64,000 nt of DNA from Anagrus nilaparvatae (GCA_022575985.1 JAKSXM010000014.1:19096001-19160000), one strand, 5' to 3'; positions 47,826-59,740 are shown, counted from the first letter of the stretch. The notes: generated by a model not told the origin, from the letters alone. Made by a program: numbers and translations.

Positions 47826-48881
47826 ATGAGTTTTATATCTTATTTAAACGAAGAAGTAAAATTACTTGATGGTGGATTTTCTACCCAACTTGCTTATCAT
47901 GTTGGTGCTAAAATTGATGGAGACCCTTTATGGACAAGCCATTTTCTTTCTTCAGATCCAGATGCAGTTTATAAAACCCATTTAGATTATTTAAGGGTTG
48001 GATCAAACATTATTGAAACAGATACGTACCAAGCCTCGGTTCCTGGTTTCGTTAAATACTTGAATGTTTCTGAGAAAGAGGCAATAAATTTAATAAAATT
48101 AGCTGTTGATTTAGCAAAAAAAGCTGTGAATAAGTATAAAGAAGAAATACTAAATTCATCTGCTAAAGTTTTAAATTCAGAACCTCTTATTGCTGGATCA
48201 GTAGGCCCTTATGCAGCTTCTCTCCATGACTGTTCCGAGTACACTGGTGCTTCTTATAACAGCAAAGTAACTAAAGATTTTCTAATTGAATGGCATAGAC
48301 CTAGAGTAGAGACTCTTATCAAATCTGGAGTTGATTTACTTGCTTTTGAGACAATACCTTGTGCTTTAGAAGCAGAAGCATTACTTTCTTTGCTTTCAGA
48401 ATTTTCTAGTAAGAATAAAAATTATTTAAAACTTCAAAATTTTATTATTTTTTATTTATTTCTTTTTACAGATACCAAGGCTTGGTTATCATTTTCATGT
48501 AGAGATGAAAAATGTATTGCAGATGGTAGCAGTTTTAAAGAAACAGCATTAAAATCCTATAATTCTGCAAAATCTGGACAACTAATAGCTATTGGAGTAA
48601 ACTGTTTACCACCTCGATTAGTAACGCCATTATTAAAAAGTATAAGTTCTGAAAAAAACAATGAATTTATACCCTTGATAGTCTACCCTAACAGTGGAGA
48701 AAAATATTCTAGCAAAGTAGGCACTTGGAAAATTGATAATGATTTTCATCCTCCTGAAGAATTTGTTAAAGACTGGCTTGATCTTGGGGTAAGTTACATT
48801 GGTGGTTGTTGTCGAACAGATTCAAAAGAAATTGAAAGAATTGGGAATGAAATTCAAAAATGGAAAAAAAATGAATGTTAA
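47826..48881 (+). CDS. Homocysteine S-methyltransferase
   Basis: Two exons, 47826-48408 and 48472-48881, give 330 aa, a usual length for this family. The intervening 63 bp (48409-48471) has a perfect GTAAGA donor and TTTTTACAG acceptor. It has no stop and is a multiple of three, so an uninterrupted 351-aa frame also exists. The unspliced insert is a hydrophobic AT-rich translation that would break the conserved FS.TKAWLSFSC strand, so splicing is preferred. Diagnostic features: LLDGGFSTQL at the N-terminus, ETDTYQAS, AGSVGPYAAS, and the zinc-binding cysteines in GVNC and GGCC (about 305-308). The enzyme transfers a methyl group, probably from S-methylmethionine, to homocysteine to form methionine in the cytosol. 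It converges on the LeuRS gene with about 260 bp between stops. Confidence 0.9.
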   Translation: MSFISYLNEEVKLLDGGFSTQLAYHVGAKIDGDPLWTSHFLSSDPDAVYKTHLDYLRVGSNIIETDTYQASVPGFVKYLNVSEKEAINLIKLAVDLAKKAVNKYKEEILNSSAKVLNSEPLIAGSVGPYAASLHDCSEYTGASYNSKVTKDFLIEWHRPRVETLIKSGVDLLAFETIPCALEAEALLSLLSEFSSKNKNYLKLQNFIIFYLFLFTDTKAWLSFSCRDEKCIADGSSFKETALKSYNSAKSGQLIAIGVNCLPPRLVTPLLKSISSEKNNEFIPLIVYPNSGEKYSSKVGTWKIDNDFHPPEEFVKDWLDLGVSYIGGCCRTDSKEIERIGNEIQKWKKNEC

Positions 48882-49140
48882 TGAATTTTATTTGATAAAA
48901 ATTTATTTCATCTTTTCTATTTTTAAATAAAAATAAAACTGAAAAAAAAAAATTATAATAAACTTTAGCACTAAACTTCTACTATTTTACAATAAATAAT
49001 TACTCTTAAACAAAATAATTTACTTTAATGTTTATAAATAAATAATTATAAATATAATTGACAATGAGTTTTAATTTATTCTTCTGTGCTTATGTTTTAT
49101 TTTTTTAAAAAAGGAAATATTTTTTATTATTTTATAAAGT

Positions 49141-52100
49141 TCAAGCTTGTTCTAAGCTTGATTTTACTGAGAAATTAATATAAGGTGAACCAGGACAACA
49201 TTCTTCCTTAATTTTTTCTGATTCTTCTGCATATTTTATTTCAAGTTCTTCCAACTGCAAAAAAAAAAATAATTTTTATTTATCAAATACTTACTTTTAT
49301 TATTTTTAAATAATAAATTTGATTCAGCTTCTTACATCAAGGGTAGTTCTAAGGTACTCGCTACCTCGATTTAGTATGTCCATTTCGCTAAATTCTAATG
49401 TTATATTAAAAGCATCTACTCCTGTATTAATGACTTTTTCTTTAGTTGCTTGAACAAAGGGCATTACCTTTTTCATATATTTTTTTAAATCATCTTTATT
49501 TCCTAATTCATTGGCTATAATTTTATTTTCAGGTAGTTTGTTTTCATTATTCTGTTTTTAAAAAAGACAAAAAGAGAAAAAGTTAGTAAAATTAAAATTC
49601 CTGTTTCTTAAATATGGTAAGTTTTGACTTTCCATGCAGTTGAATGTAGACAAAATGGAAAGTTAAAACCTATACTTTTCCCTTTTGTTTTAACGTATGG
49701 TTACATGTATTCATCAAAAGTAAAAACAATGATGGTAGAAAATAGCTCTAATTGTTTAAACGAATCATAATGAAATAAATACTTACTATGTACAATTCTT
49801 TCATACTTTGAAGAATGGAACTTTGCCAAGAAGGGTACGTTTTAGCAACATAAATAGTTCCCACATTAGGCTTTTCCGAATTTTCTGTTACTACATTTTT
49901 ATTCTTCTTTTGTTTAGCAGTTTTTTGATTTATCAATCGTACTCTAAATGAATGAGCAGCATCCATAAGGTATTGTGAGGATTTTATTAAAATTTCATCA
50001 ATAGGGCCAACAATAGGCCATCTAGCATGTAATATACTAGTTTCCTAGAATTTTTTACAAAATAACATTTTTATTCAAATAATATTTACATTTTTAAAAA
50101 AAAATAAAATTTTACCTTCCCAATTAATTTCCATACATACTCCGAAACGTGTGGACAAATCGGAGAAAGAAGAATAGTTTGGATTTCGATGTATCTTATA
50201 ATAAGACTCCAATTTATACCTTCCAATATACTTAATTGTAAGTACTTATCTCTAGCTGATTGAAATTCAAAAAATCCTGTTCTAAGAGCTTCTTTATAAA
50301 GCATTCGCTCATAATTTTCACCGGTTTCTTTAATTTTTAAGTTAATTTCACTGTAATGGTGATAAATTTTTATTATTTCTGATACATAAAATAATTTAAC
50401 ATAAATAAAAGTAACACATAATTTTTTTCATCATTTATAACAAGTACGCTAATATTTTCTTTAAAATATTTTTTTTTAATTTCTAACTATATATTTTAAC
50501 AATTAATATTATTTTATAATTTTTTGCTTTTTAATTGCTATTTTTTTGTACCCAAGAAATTCTTTTTCTGGTCAGTGGCCTGAAAACACTTACTTCCGGG
50601 CCACTGCGGGTCTGGTAGAGACGTGTTTTCTCGCTACTGTCGCAGAAAAATCCTATAACCCTGGGCTAGGGCCATAAAAAAATGTCCTAAATCGCAGATT
50701 ACCGGCTTCACCTGGGATGGTAATTTATGAGCGGTTTGGGTCATTCTTTATTTTTCATTATCATGGGTTACAATGTATATAAATCAATGTAATAAAATAT
50801 TAAGAAGTTTGAAGCATATTCAGTTTTGAATAATATATATTATTTAGAGTAAAATTGCAAAATAGTTATTATATTCCTTAACTAATGATGATTTGAATTA
50901 CTGCAATTTTGATAAAAGAACTAAAACTAAAAATTACCTTGAAAATACTTTATCATTAAATGTACTAGGTTCATCCTGGCGAAACATATTTTTAGTAGCT
51001 AAAACTTCTTTAACCCATTCTATATAATTATATAATCTGAGAATTCCAGCATCTGCCATAGTCTCAACAAAATTAGCATCTTCTATTGAATCTCCTGAAT
51101 CTGCTAAGCAAAGACGCATGCCATCTGCAGAAAATTTTCTTACAGCTTCAGAAAGGGTTAAAAAGTTGCCTTCTGATTTTGACATCTACAAATTTAAAAA
51201 AATTTTAAATAATTTTATTTATAAACAAAATTATAAAAGTAAAATTACTTTAGCAGAATTTAAAAGTAAATGGCCATTAGCTCGAATTCCTTTTGGCCAT
51301 AATTCTGGTTCATTTGGCCATATAGCAGTATGATTATAAATAAAGAAAGTTAAGTGATTTTGTACAAGATCTTTTCCAGATACTCGGAGATCTACTGGAT
51401 ACCAATATTGAAATTCTTTTTTCATTAAATATAATGACTCTTTGGGTATTTTGCAAGTATCTTCAGAAGGTAATTTAGCATCCTTAAAAAATATATAATC
51501 CCATACATCTGAGGTCATTTGTTCAGGTCTAAAATGAAAATATTCAAAATTTTTTCATAAGAAAGAACAAAAGTTTTTAATACTCACTTTATGTTTAAAG
51601 CGTTTGCTTTATCTCCTTTAAAAGAATTGCCCTGTAATAAATGCGCTACTGTATAGTATGCCATATAAATAGTAGAATCAGATAATGATTCAATTAACCA
51701 CTGGTCATCCCATGGTAACTTGCTGCCTAAAATTAAGTTGTAAATTTTTTTATAAAATGTTAATTTCTTTAATTTAATAAAAATTAATACCTACCAAGAC
51801 CATAAGTTCTTGAACAAGCGTATTCATGAAGCCAATCCAGGCAAGCTTCAAAATTTTTCCTTACTTCGTTGTGAAAAGTATCAAGATTATTTAATGCTTG
51901 CTCTGTTAAATTTCTCCATTCTGTCTCACCGTAGTCCAAGTACCATTGGTTACATAATGCTACTACGCATTCATCTCCTGAGCGAGAAATAATTGTTTTT
52001 TCAGGTTCATAATAATTTACAGCTTCTTTATTTGCAATTAACATTTCTTTTAATTGTTTTTTGACATCTTGAACTTTCTTTCCTTTGAATTCGCCAACTA

Positions 52101-54026
52101 ATAAAATACCATCATAAAATCCTTTAAGGTAAACCATTTCTTTGGCTTCAAGTAATTTTACACGATCATTTTGTGATTGAATTTTTAGTTTCTCATAAAC
52201 TGTTACTGCTGATAAATTTCCAAAATCAGGTACTTCAATTATAGGAATCTTAAAAAACAAAAAAATAAATAAAATTAATATTAATTTACAAATTGTTTAA
52301 AAATAAAGTCTCACATACAGGGTCATAAGGTAAAACCATTTCATCCTTAAGGCCATATTTTTCTCTAAAAGGTTGTTTTTTTTTTAAATCTACAAGTGCT
52401 GCATAATCATCAGGGGAATCACTTGGTACAGATGTTACAATACCTGTACCTTTATCTTCTTTTATTGTTAACATAGGCAGTGTATAAATTATTTTATTAG
52501 AAGTTAACGGCGCTTTAATAGATACTCCAAGAATATCCTAAAATATTTTCAATTTAAGTAATTAAATAAAATTTTTCTATAAGCATAAAATAAAATTACC
52601 AATCCAACTAAATTAGCAACTAAATTAACAGTATTATCTTTATCTGTAATGCCTTGATAAGACATATTTCTTGCTGCTCTTTCAGTTGATATGAAGACTT
52701 CATTTTCACAAGTTTTAAATGCTATATATTTAATATCAGGATGAACCCAGCAATTTGTTTGACCATACATGGTTTCTGGTCTAAGTGTTGCAGCCACCAA
52801 GTAAATAGGCTCTTCGATATTCCTAAAAATATTTTACTTTCTACTACTTACAATTTAAAAGATTTCAATGTCAAGACTAAATTATTTTACTTTAATTTTT
52901 CTGGATATGGCTTCAACATTTGCATTTTTATTAAGCAGTACTCTTGGGGTCCAACTCCTTCTCCTGTAGATCGATCGTGATCCATGCATGGCTGACCATC
53001 TTTTGGAGAATAAATTGTATATCTCTTGCCATATTTAACTTTATTTCTACTTTTTAAATGATTAAATTGCCAACGAACGAACGAATCAAAAAATGGATTA
53101 ACATCTGTAGTTATAAAAGTACGTCTCCAATCCACCTACACATCATATTCATTTGAAATATTGAATTTATATAAAAAGCAAAATTAAACTTACATGTAAA
53201 CCAATTGATTTTAAATCTTGTACAGCTAATGGAGGGAAATAATCAAGCCAATAAGAACAGTCAGCAAATTTTGGGATTTCATCATCTTTTAAGTCCAAGC
53301 TTTGCATTATCTGCCATTGATATTTTGCTGATCCAGCTTTGGCAACTGCTTTGCTCTAGAGTATATAATAATTAAATATATACAAATTAAATACATAAAA
53401 TCTTTTTTCTTTCAATACCTTTTTGCCTTTACTTTTATCTTTTACAACAACATCGTCAACATTTTGTTCTTTAATAACTGCATTGTCATTATCTGGAAAT
53501 ACTGGTGGATTACCATAAAGTTCAATTTCACGTTTTAATTTATCTGCACATGCTTTGATAGGCATTCCTGTGCAATGAAATCCAAATGGAAATAATACTT
53601 TTTTGCCCAACAAGCGATTATATCTAACAGCAAACTAAAATATAAAATAATTAGTTAAAAAAGATTTATCCATAAAATCTTTTAAAAATACGTACTTCAC
53701 ATTTTGATAGAGAGAAAGTATGACCCAAGTGAAGCCTTCCATTCATATAGGGAAAAGGAAAAGTTGCTAAAAATTTTTCTTCCGGATTTTTTTTTGGTTC
53801 AGTTGGAGCATCATGCTCGTAAATTTTTTGAATTTCCCAATTTTTTTGAACTTCTTGTTCAATTTTTTGTAAAAATTCAACTTTAAATGTTCCTTTTCTC
53901 TCATTATTTGCAACTGTCTGTAACTTTAAATTTCAAGAAATTGTAATTAATAATTTAATTTGTAAGAAAAATTTTAAAGTTAATTTTAATTAATTTTAAT
54001 AATTGAAGAATTTATCCAGTTACCAT
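49141..54026 (-). CDS. LARS1: Cytosolic leucyl-tRNA synthetase, with a 2-nt frameshift and short C-terminus
   Basis: Fifteen coding exons on minus: 54024-54026 (ATG only), 53696-53917, 53419-53634, 53194-53355, 52891-53135, 52600-52822, 52319-52539, 51795-52248, 51588-51726, 51249-51528, 50938-51185, 50116-50350, 49787-50044, 49336-49551, 49141-49254. Class I motifs: HLGH near residue 64 and KMSKS near 721. The CP1 editing region between them contains [15 protein letters not shown] and [13 protein letters not shown]; the anticodon-binding part contains [17 protein letters not shown]. Exon 52319-52539 is 221 nt; its first ~39 nt and its rest are both clearly LeuRS but in different frames, because AGAG stands at 52499-52502 (plus strand) where AG would keep the frame. 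Counted without these two bases the product is 1077 aa, about 100 shorter than human, ending shortly after [11 protein letters not shown]. It charges tRNA-Leu in the multi-synthetase complex. One intron carries a transposon relic. Confidence 0.9.
50551..50768. mobile_element. Short relic of foldback family C in a LeuRS intron
   Basis: Starts ACCCAAGAAATTC and ends ATCATGGGT. It contains the modules CTGGTCAGTGGCC, CGTGTTTTCTCG, GGGCCATAAAAAAATG, CTAAATCGCAG and GGTTTGGGTCATTCTTTA. These match modules around 34600-34680 and 35370-35550 in element C. It sits in the 587-bp intron 50351-50937, the longest in this gene. Confidence 0.7.
52499..52502 (-). other. Frameshift site in LeuRS
   Basis: The plus strand reads TTATTAGAGAAGTTAAC. 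One AG dinucleotide more than needed separates the coding [13 protein letters not shown] from the coding [15 protein letters not shown]; both blocks are conserved in LeuRS. With the extra bases the frame meets TAA within a few codons. No alternative splice site in the exon restores it. Confidence 0.75.
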
Positions 54027-54420
54027 TTTATTTAAAATTTTTTAATACAAAAGAATATATTCTTAATTGTTAACCCGTTAACGCAGCTGTGATTAACACG
54101 TGTACATTTAGCCGCGCACCTTGAGTACCAACTTATTATATATATAGCACACCGTGCAGCGTGCTAAAGCATATCAATGTCCATACTCCATATAAATATC
54201 CTGATGTGTAAATGATGTACAAATATAGAGACGTTATTTTTGCAAATAATTTTACATCATTAAAATTTTGAAAAATAAAATTTTTATTATCAATCATAAG
54301 ATAAATATAAAAATTCCATCATTTATTTTATTACTTAAAAATGTTTTAATTTTAATTTAATTTAATTATATAGGTTTAATTAAAAAGAAAATACATATAT
54401 TTTTTTTGAAAAATTTTATT
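54027..54420. promoter_or_regulatory. LeuRS promoter region downstream of ArgRS, with E-box
   Basis: The 394 bp between the ArgRS stop and the LeuRS ATG contain CACGTG at 54097-54102 (about 71-76 bp upstream of the ATG), a CAGCTG word at 54083, and a dyad GCACACCGTGCAGCGTGC near 54147. The rest is AT-rich. Confidence 0.45.
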
Positions 54421-57400
54421 TTACATTTTCTCAACAGGCTTTATACCAAGTAATGAAAAACATTGTTCCATCATCATAGCAGTAACTTCAGTTAATAAGA
54501 TTCTTCCAACATTAACTTTCACAATTTCTCCTAATTTATTTTTTTCAACGCAATAACAGCTATCATAAAATTCAGTAAATGCACAAGATATTTCGTAACA
54601 AAATTCACAAAGAGTATGTAAACATAAGTCTTTTGTTATTTTAAAAATTATATCTGGAAATTTAACTAATACTTTGGCCAACTTCCATTCTTTTTCGTGC
54701 TCTAAAGACAAAGAACTGTTTTCAATGGCACTTTTCAATTGATCTTGAGTAAAATTTGCTGTTCTAGCTATTGAACGAATTCTAGTTAAGCTATATAAGA
54801 GATAAACTGCCGTATTTCCCTTGTCGTCAAGCATTTTATCAAATGAAAAGATATATTCATTATTTCTATTATGAGAGAGATCCGAATATTTAATACAACC
54901 ATATGCCACAGCTTCTTTTGCAGCATCAAATTCTTCTTTACTCAAAACTTTATGTCTTTCTTTTTCTTTTAATTTCTGCTCCGCTCTCCTTAATCCTAAT
55001 AGAAAATAATGTGAATAATATATTTGACATAATATTAAATATTAACTTTTTTTAAAGTTTACCTTCATCCAATAAATCACTAAGTCTCACTGTATCTCCA
55101 GATCTTGTTTTAAATTTCTTTTTATCTTCTCCAAGGACAACTCCAAATGGTACATGGTCAAATCTATGCCTACTCGTTAAAATTTTTGCTCTCTTGGCAC
55201 AACTTTCTAAAGATGCAAAGTGAACTGATTGTCCACCATCAACAACGTATATTACCTGAAGAAAATTATTTTTTAATCAATTTAAAAATTCAAAAAATTC
55301 AATATAATTCTTAGTAAAAATTAAAAATTTTTTAAAATAATTTTGGAAATAGCATTAAAAGTAATTGCACTTTTTACTTACTTACTTACATACTTACTTA
55401 CTATTTATAATTTTCACAATTTATACAATAATTTATACAAATTTATAGATAGTTATGAAAAGCGCATTATTTTGAATAAAGGCTGCTTTAGATAAAAGGA
55501 ATTCAATCATTTAAATTTTTACTTTATAATAAAAATTAAACAAACCCATTCTGCTTTTTCTACTTCAATTCTGTGTTTCAAAGAAGTCAAATCTGAAGTA
55601 TCATAAGTGAATCCACCATCTGTTTTAACAATCGTTAAAGGAATTCCATCTCGATTTTCTCCCCACATAATCTTTCGGCCTTCATCTTCTTCTAGCAAAT
55701 TTTTTTCTTCAAGCTCTTTTACCAAATCTTCCATTAGATTTTGGTAAAAAGATTCTCCTCTTTCCACAATTGTGACATCCAGACGTTTGTAAATATTTTC
55801 AAATGCTAAAAAAATTAAATATAATTAAATAAATCTAAATTTTAATTAAATTTAAAAATATAAAATTTACCTTCTCTGGATACATCACAAATTAACTTCC
55901 AGCCTTGAATAATACTAGGTTCAAATGCTTGAAGTTTAACCACACAAGCATAAGCTCTCTTTTTGAATTCTTCATCATTATCGAATCTGACTTTAGATTC
56001 TTTGTAAAAGCTCTGAAATAAATATTATATTACAATGTTATGTTTATTATATTAAAAATTTTTGTATTCAATTAACCTGTAAATCAGAAATTGGTGGAGA
56101 TTCTGATAAGTAATTTGGATATTTATCTTGCAGATGAGCCACTAACATTCCAAATTGAGTACCCCAATCTCCTATATGATTTAAACGCAAAACATCGTGA
56201 CCCAAATACTCTAACAAACGACTGATACTTTCTCCAATTACAGTAGATCTCAAATGACCTACATGCATTTCCTTTGCTACATTAGGACTTGACATATCAA
56301 CAACTATTCTTCGTTTAGTAACAGGTGGTGGTAAAACATGTCCAATTTTTAAAACATTTGTAAGAATTGAATGTACAAAATCTCGCTTCAAGAATATATT
56401 TACAAAACCAGCTCCAGCCACTTGAAGCTTTTCAATAAGCGGAGAACTTGGAATTTTTGATACTATATTATTGGCAACAGTTAAGGGATTTTCTTTTTTT
56501 CCTAAAATATAATTTGTATTTTTATACATTATTTTCAGTTTGATAGTGTATTAAAAAATTGCTTTGTGATCTCATCTATTAGGAGTCAAGATTATTTTAG
56601 AATGTTTGGTCTTAAAACTTAAAAATGATCTAGTAAGTTTAAATTTTGAGAATCTTTTTTTGGTACATGCACTTAATTATGCCAAATCATTTTAAATCAA
56701 AGCAACTTTTTAAAATAAAAAACTGTGAGCATTAGATTTTATTAGTGAAGTTTTTATAAATAAGATTTACCAATTTTACTAAGTAATTTAGAAATAGGCA
56801 TTGCACTGTTACATTGGTAATCGCTAAATTTTCCACTAGAAGTTATTATAATTTGAGCATCAGGTAAATCTGGATATGCATCTTGAATTGCTTTTTCAAA
56901 CAAGCAATATAAGCTATCATGAATGCTAATCATATGTTTTTTGGTATCAAAGTCTGTTGCCATTATAGTTCGATTTAAGCGTCGATTTGTAAGAGTCTAC
57001 AAATAAAATATTTCCTGAAAATATAAGGCTTGCATTGTATGTTTTTTAATCCAAAATAAAATTCAAATTCAAATGATCTCTCTTATTGTAGAATTTTATT
57101 ACTTTTTGACTTGCAATAAAAGCCCTTTTTACGCATAAGCAAATATCATAATTTATGATAAACAAGTCTGCTAAATACTTCTTATTGTTTATGCTGGTTG
57201 TACCAAAAAATGTTTAGCAGGCATACTTATCACAAAAAATAATTAGAAAGGGTTGAAACCAGAAATATATTCAAATCAAACGAAAAAAACTGAATACCTA
57301 TTTTAATTTTTAATTTATAGCAATTAGCAACATATTTTCCCTGTACTTACTCTCTTTAAAACGTTAATTTGCATTTTTAATTTTTCATTTTCTTTTTTTA

Positions 57401-57634
57401 AATTATCTGATTCCCCAGTAGTATCGTCATTAGTACTGTTGCTCGTATTACTGTTTACAGCAGCTATCAAGGAATTAATTTGCTTTTTTAAATTTTCGAT
57501 TTCTTTTTCCTGTAAAATAAATTTGAAACTTTATAACCTATGAATAGATCATGAAATAATGTAAAATTAAAAAAAAAAAAATTATTTACTGCAGCGGCAG
57601 ATTGCTGTTCTAACAATTGAATTTTATTTGTCAT
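54421..57634 (-). CDS. RARS1: Cytosolic arginyl-tRNA synthetase
   Basis: Eight exons on minus: 57590-57634, 57351-57509, 56771-56996, 56077-56501, 55871-56012, 55546-55805, 55063-55255, 54421-54995, all phase-consistent, giving 674 aa (human 660). Residues 1-70 form a leucine-zipper-like coiled coil ([30 protein letters not shown]) as in the complex-bound long form. Then follow the Add1-like N-terminal domain ([10 protein letters not shown]), the class I catalytic core with HVGHLRST at 223-230, [32 protein letters not shown] and [17 protein letters not shown], and the anticodon-binding domain ([39 protein letters not shown]). It ends in [10 protein letters not shown] like the human protein. 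ArgRS charges tRNA-Arg and in animals joins the multi-synthetase complex through its N-terminal helices. Met80 in exon 3 could initiate the known short free form. LeuRS follows 394 bp downstream on the same strand. Confidence 0.93.
55376..55403. repeat. (ACTT)n microsatellite in ArgRS intron
   Basis: About seven near-perfect ACTT units with one ACAT variant, inside the intron between ArgRS exons 55546-55805 and 55063-55255. Confidence 0.8.
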
Positions 57635-57695
57635 CTTTGAATTATTAAATTAACAATACAGAGTATTAATAAAACGAATTTGCATGAAGTAAAAA

Positions 57696-57701
57696 CACGT
57701 G
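57696..57701. promoter_or_regulatory. CACGTG E-box upstream of ArgRS
   Basis: A CACGTG site 62-67 bp upstream of the ArgRS ATG, close to the spacing seen before LeuRS. It suggests a shared bHLH-zip input, but chance occurrence cannot be excluded for a six-base word. Confidence 0.4.
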
Positions 57702-58783
57702 CTCTTCAGAAAGAAAAACGCTCTGTTGAAAGAAAGATTAAAGGTACGATTTCACTGATCACGCTAAAGCATTTTGCGTGAGCATTTTTTTTTTTTTTTG
57801 GTAACTATGTAACTACTTTATCGGCTTTAGTGACAATATTGTAACTAGAGACATAATTTAAATTTATTTTTATGTAAATAATAAAATATATAGACATAAA
57901 GCAAATAATAAAAAATATTTATTTAGAAGAATTAATATATATATATACTGTAAAATTTGGAACTTATATTGTTTAAAAAAAATTGTTTTTTTTGCTCTGG
58001 ATTTTATGATACAAAATTTGTTTAATAAAAATAGATTTTTTATTGTCTGATATTCTCAATATGATAATAACATTATACTTAAAACATATAAGTAAAATTA
58101 ATAAATTAATTAATTATATCATTTGATCGGAAACTGTGGGTTAATTTTTTTTTTCCTACTGATTGATCAATTACAAAAACCACTTTTTCTTACAATAATG
58201 AGTAAATATTTGCAGATGGAGACTTGTAACACCAATAATAATATGCTAAAAATAAAAAAAATAACCAATTTAATTGCCATTTATTTATTAGGAGTTCAGA
58301 TCATTTTTAGTAATTGAGAAAATATTTATTTACTGTATAAAATACTATGATTTTTCAGCTCAAGTATGCAGTATTTTTAAAATGTTTTTTAGATACTGTA
58401 TAACATAATTTTAATAACTATTTTAAACTATAAAACATTTTTTAATATAAATTTTGACACCAGAAAGATTAACCCTTTGGTCGACTAATTTAGCAGTTAA
58501 CGTGACAGTTAATAAATCTGACAACATTATGTATGGGTATATTCATTACTTTTCATACAAAAATGTGCGCACCTATGACTTCGATCGGGCTCAAATTTTC
58601 AGGGGTGATTTGAACTAATAAAAAACTCAGCCAGCCAAAATTTCAGCCATTTCGCAGGACGGGTTCCCGTGATACAAGCTCTAAAAGGTCCCAAAATAGC
58701 TGTTTTTGGCCAATTTTCAAAAATTTACTGGGCTTCAAGGATTGATCCAAAAAACATCCGGCTGGTCTCATTTTTTTCCTTGA

Positions 58784-58828
58784 ACTTTTTAACTTTTAAC
58801 TTTTAACTTTTAACCTTTTAACTTTTAC
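58784..58828. repeat. (TTTTAAC)n heptamer array
   Basis: Six to seven units of TTTTAAC with minor interruptions. Confidence 0.85.
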
Positions 58829-59313
58829 CAAAAAAATTTTCAAAAAGTTTCAAGGAGTTGATTTTTACTGGCATTGATTAACGTAAGATTCATTTTATCG
58901 AAAAAAGCTGATTTTTGAACTTAAATTGTGACTCAGCATCATTAGCTTAAGGCTTCCAATTGGTCTCGTTAAAAGCGTCTAGCAAAAACCTTTCAAATGA
59001 GCTTAAAAATGGTTATCAGGGACCGGAGATATTATAAGCAATTAAAAGTTTGCTGTTTCCGAAAATATCGTTTTTTTAACCACTTTAATCGTCTGCAAAA
59101 TTTTTCTCTGCGCATTTTAAGGGATGAAAATTTCAGGAAAGCTTCTTTTAATATCAAAAAAAATTCCAATTTTTCTTCTTCAATGTTCGAATAGACAGGG
59201 AAATGAGCTAATTTAAAAAAAAAATTTTTATTTTTGACTGACAAATAAACAAGTTATTATCATTTTAAGATTTTTAAAAAAATTTTCCAAAAATCCCAGT
59301 TTTTTTTTTTAAA

Positions 59314-59526
59314 TCGTCGAATATTTTCCTGGCTCTTTGAATATTTACAACAAAAAAACTTTTTATATGCAAAAATTATTTTTTTGGGCCAAAAACTACC
59401 CTAATACATTGACAAACTAAAGTAAGTTCTAAAGTAATTTGCCAAAAAAAAAATAGTTTTTGCATATAAAAAGTTTTTTTGTTGCCAATATTCAAATAGC
59501 CAGGAAAAAATTCGACGCGATTTTAA
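59314..59526. repeat. Short inverted repeat
   Basis: The left arm contains TTTGAATATTTACAAC and CTTTTTATATGCAAAAA; the right arm carries the complement TTTTTGCATATAAAAAG and GTTGCCAATATTCAAA. The arms are about 70-80 bp with a spacer of roughly 45 bp. It may be a small MITE remnant. Confidence 0.7.
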
Positions 59527-59740
59527 AAAACTAAATTTTTATTTATATGGTTGATTTTACAATTACATTATTATTTTTTTGTGTTTAAGTACATTTAATT
59601 ATTTTACTTACTTTTTTGCAAACAATTTCTCAATACCGATAAATATAATTTTATTTTTTAATTATCAAAATAGAAAATTTTAAATTACATCGAGAAAGGA
59701 CACTTTGTTGCAACCATGGTTTCACGCGCGAAGCAAAAAT

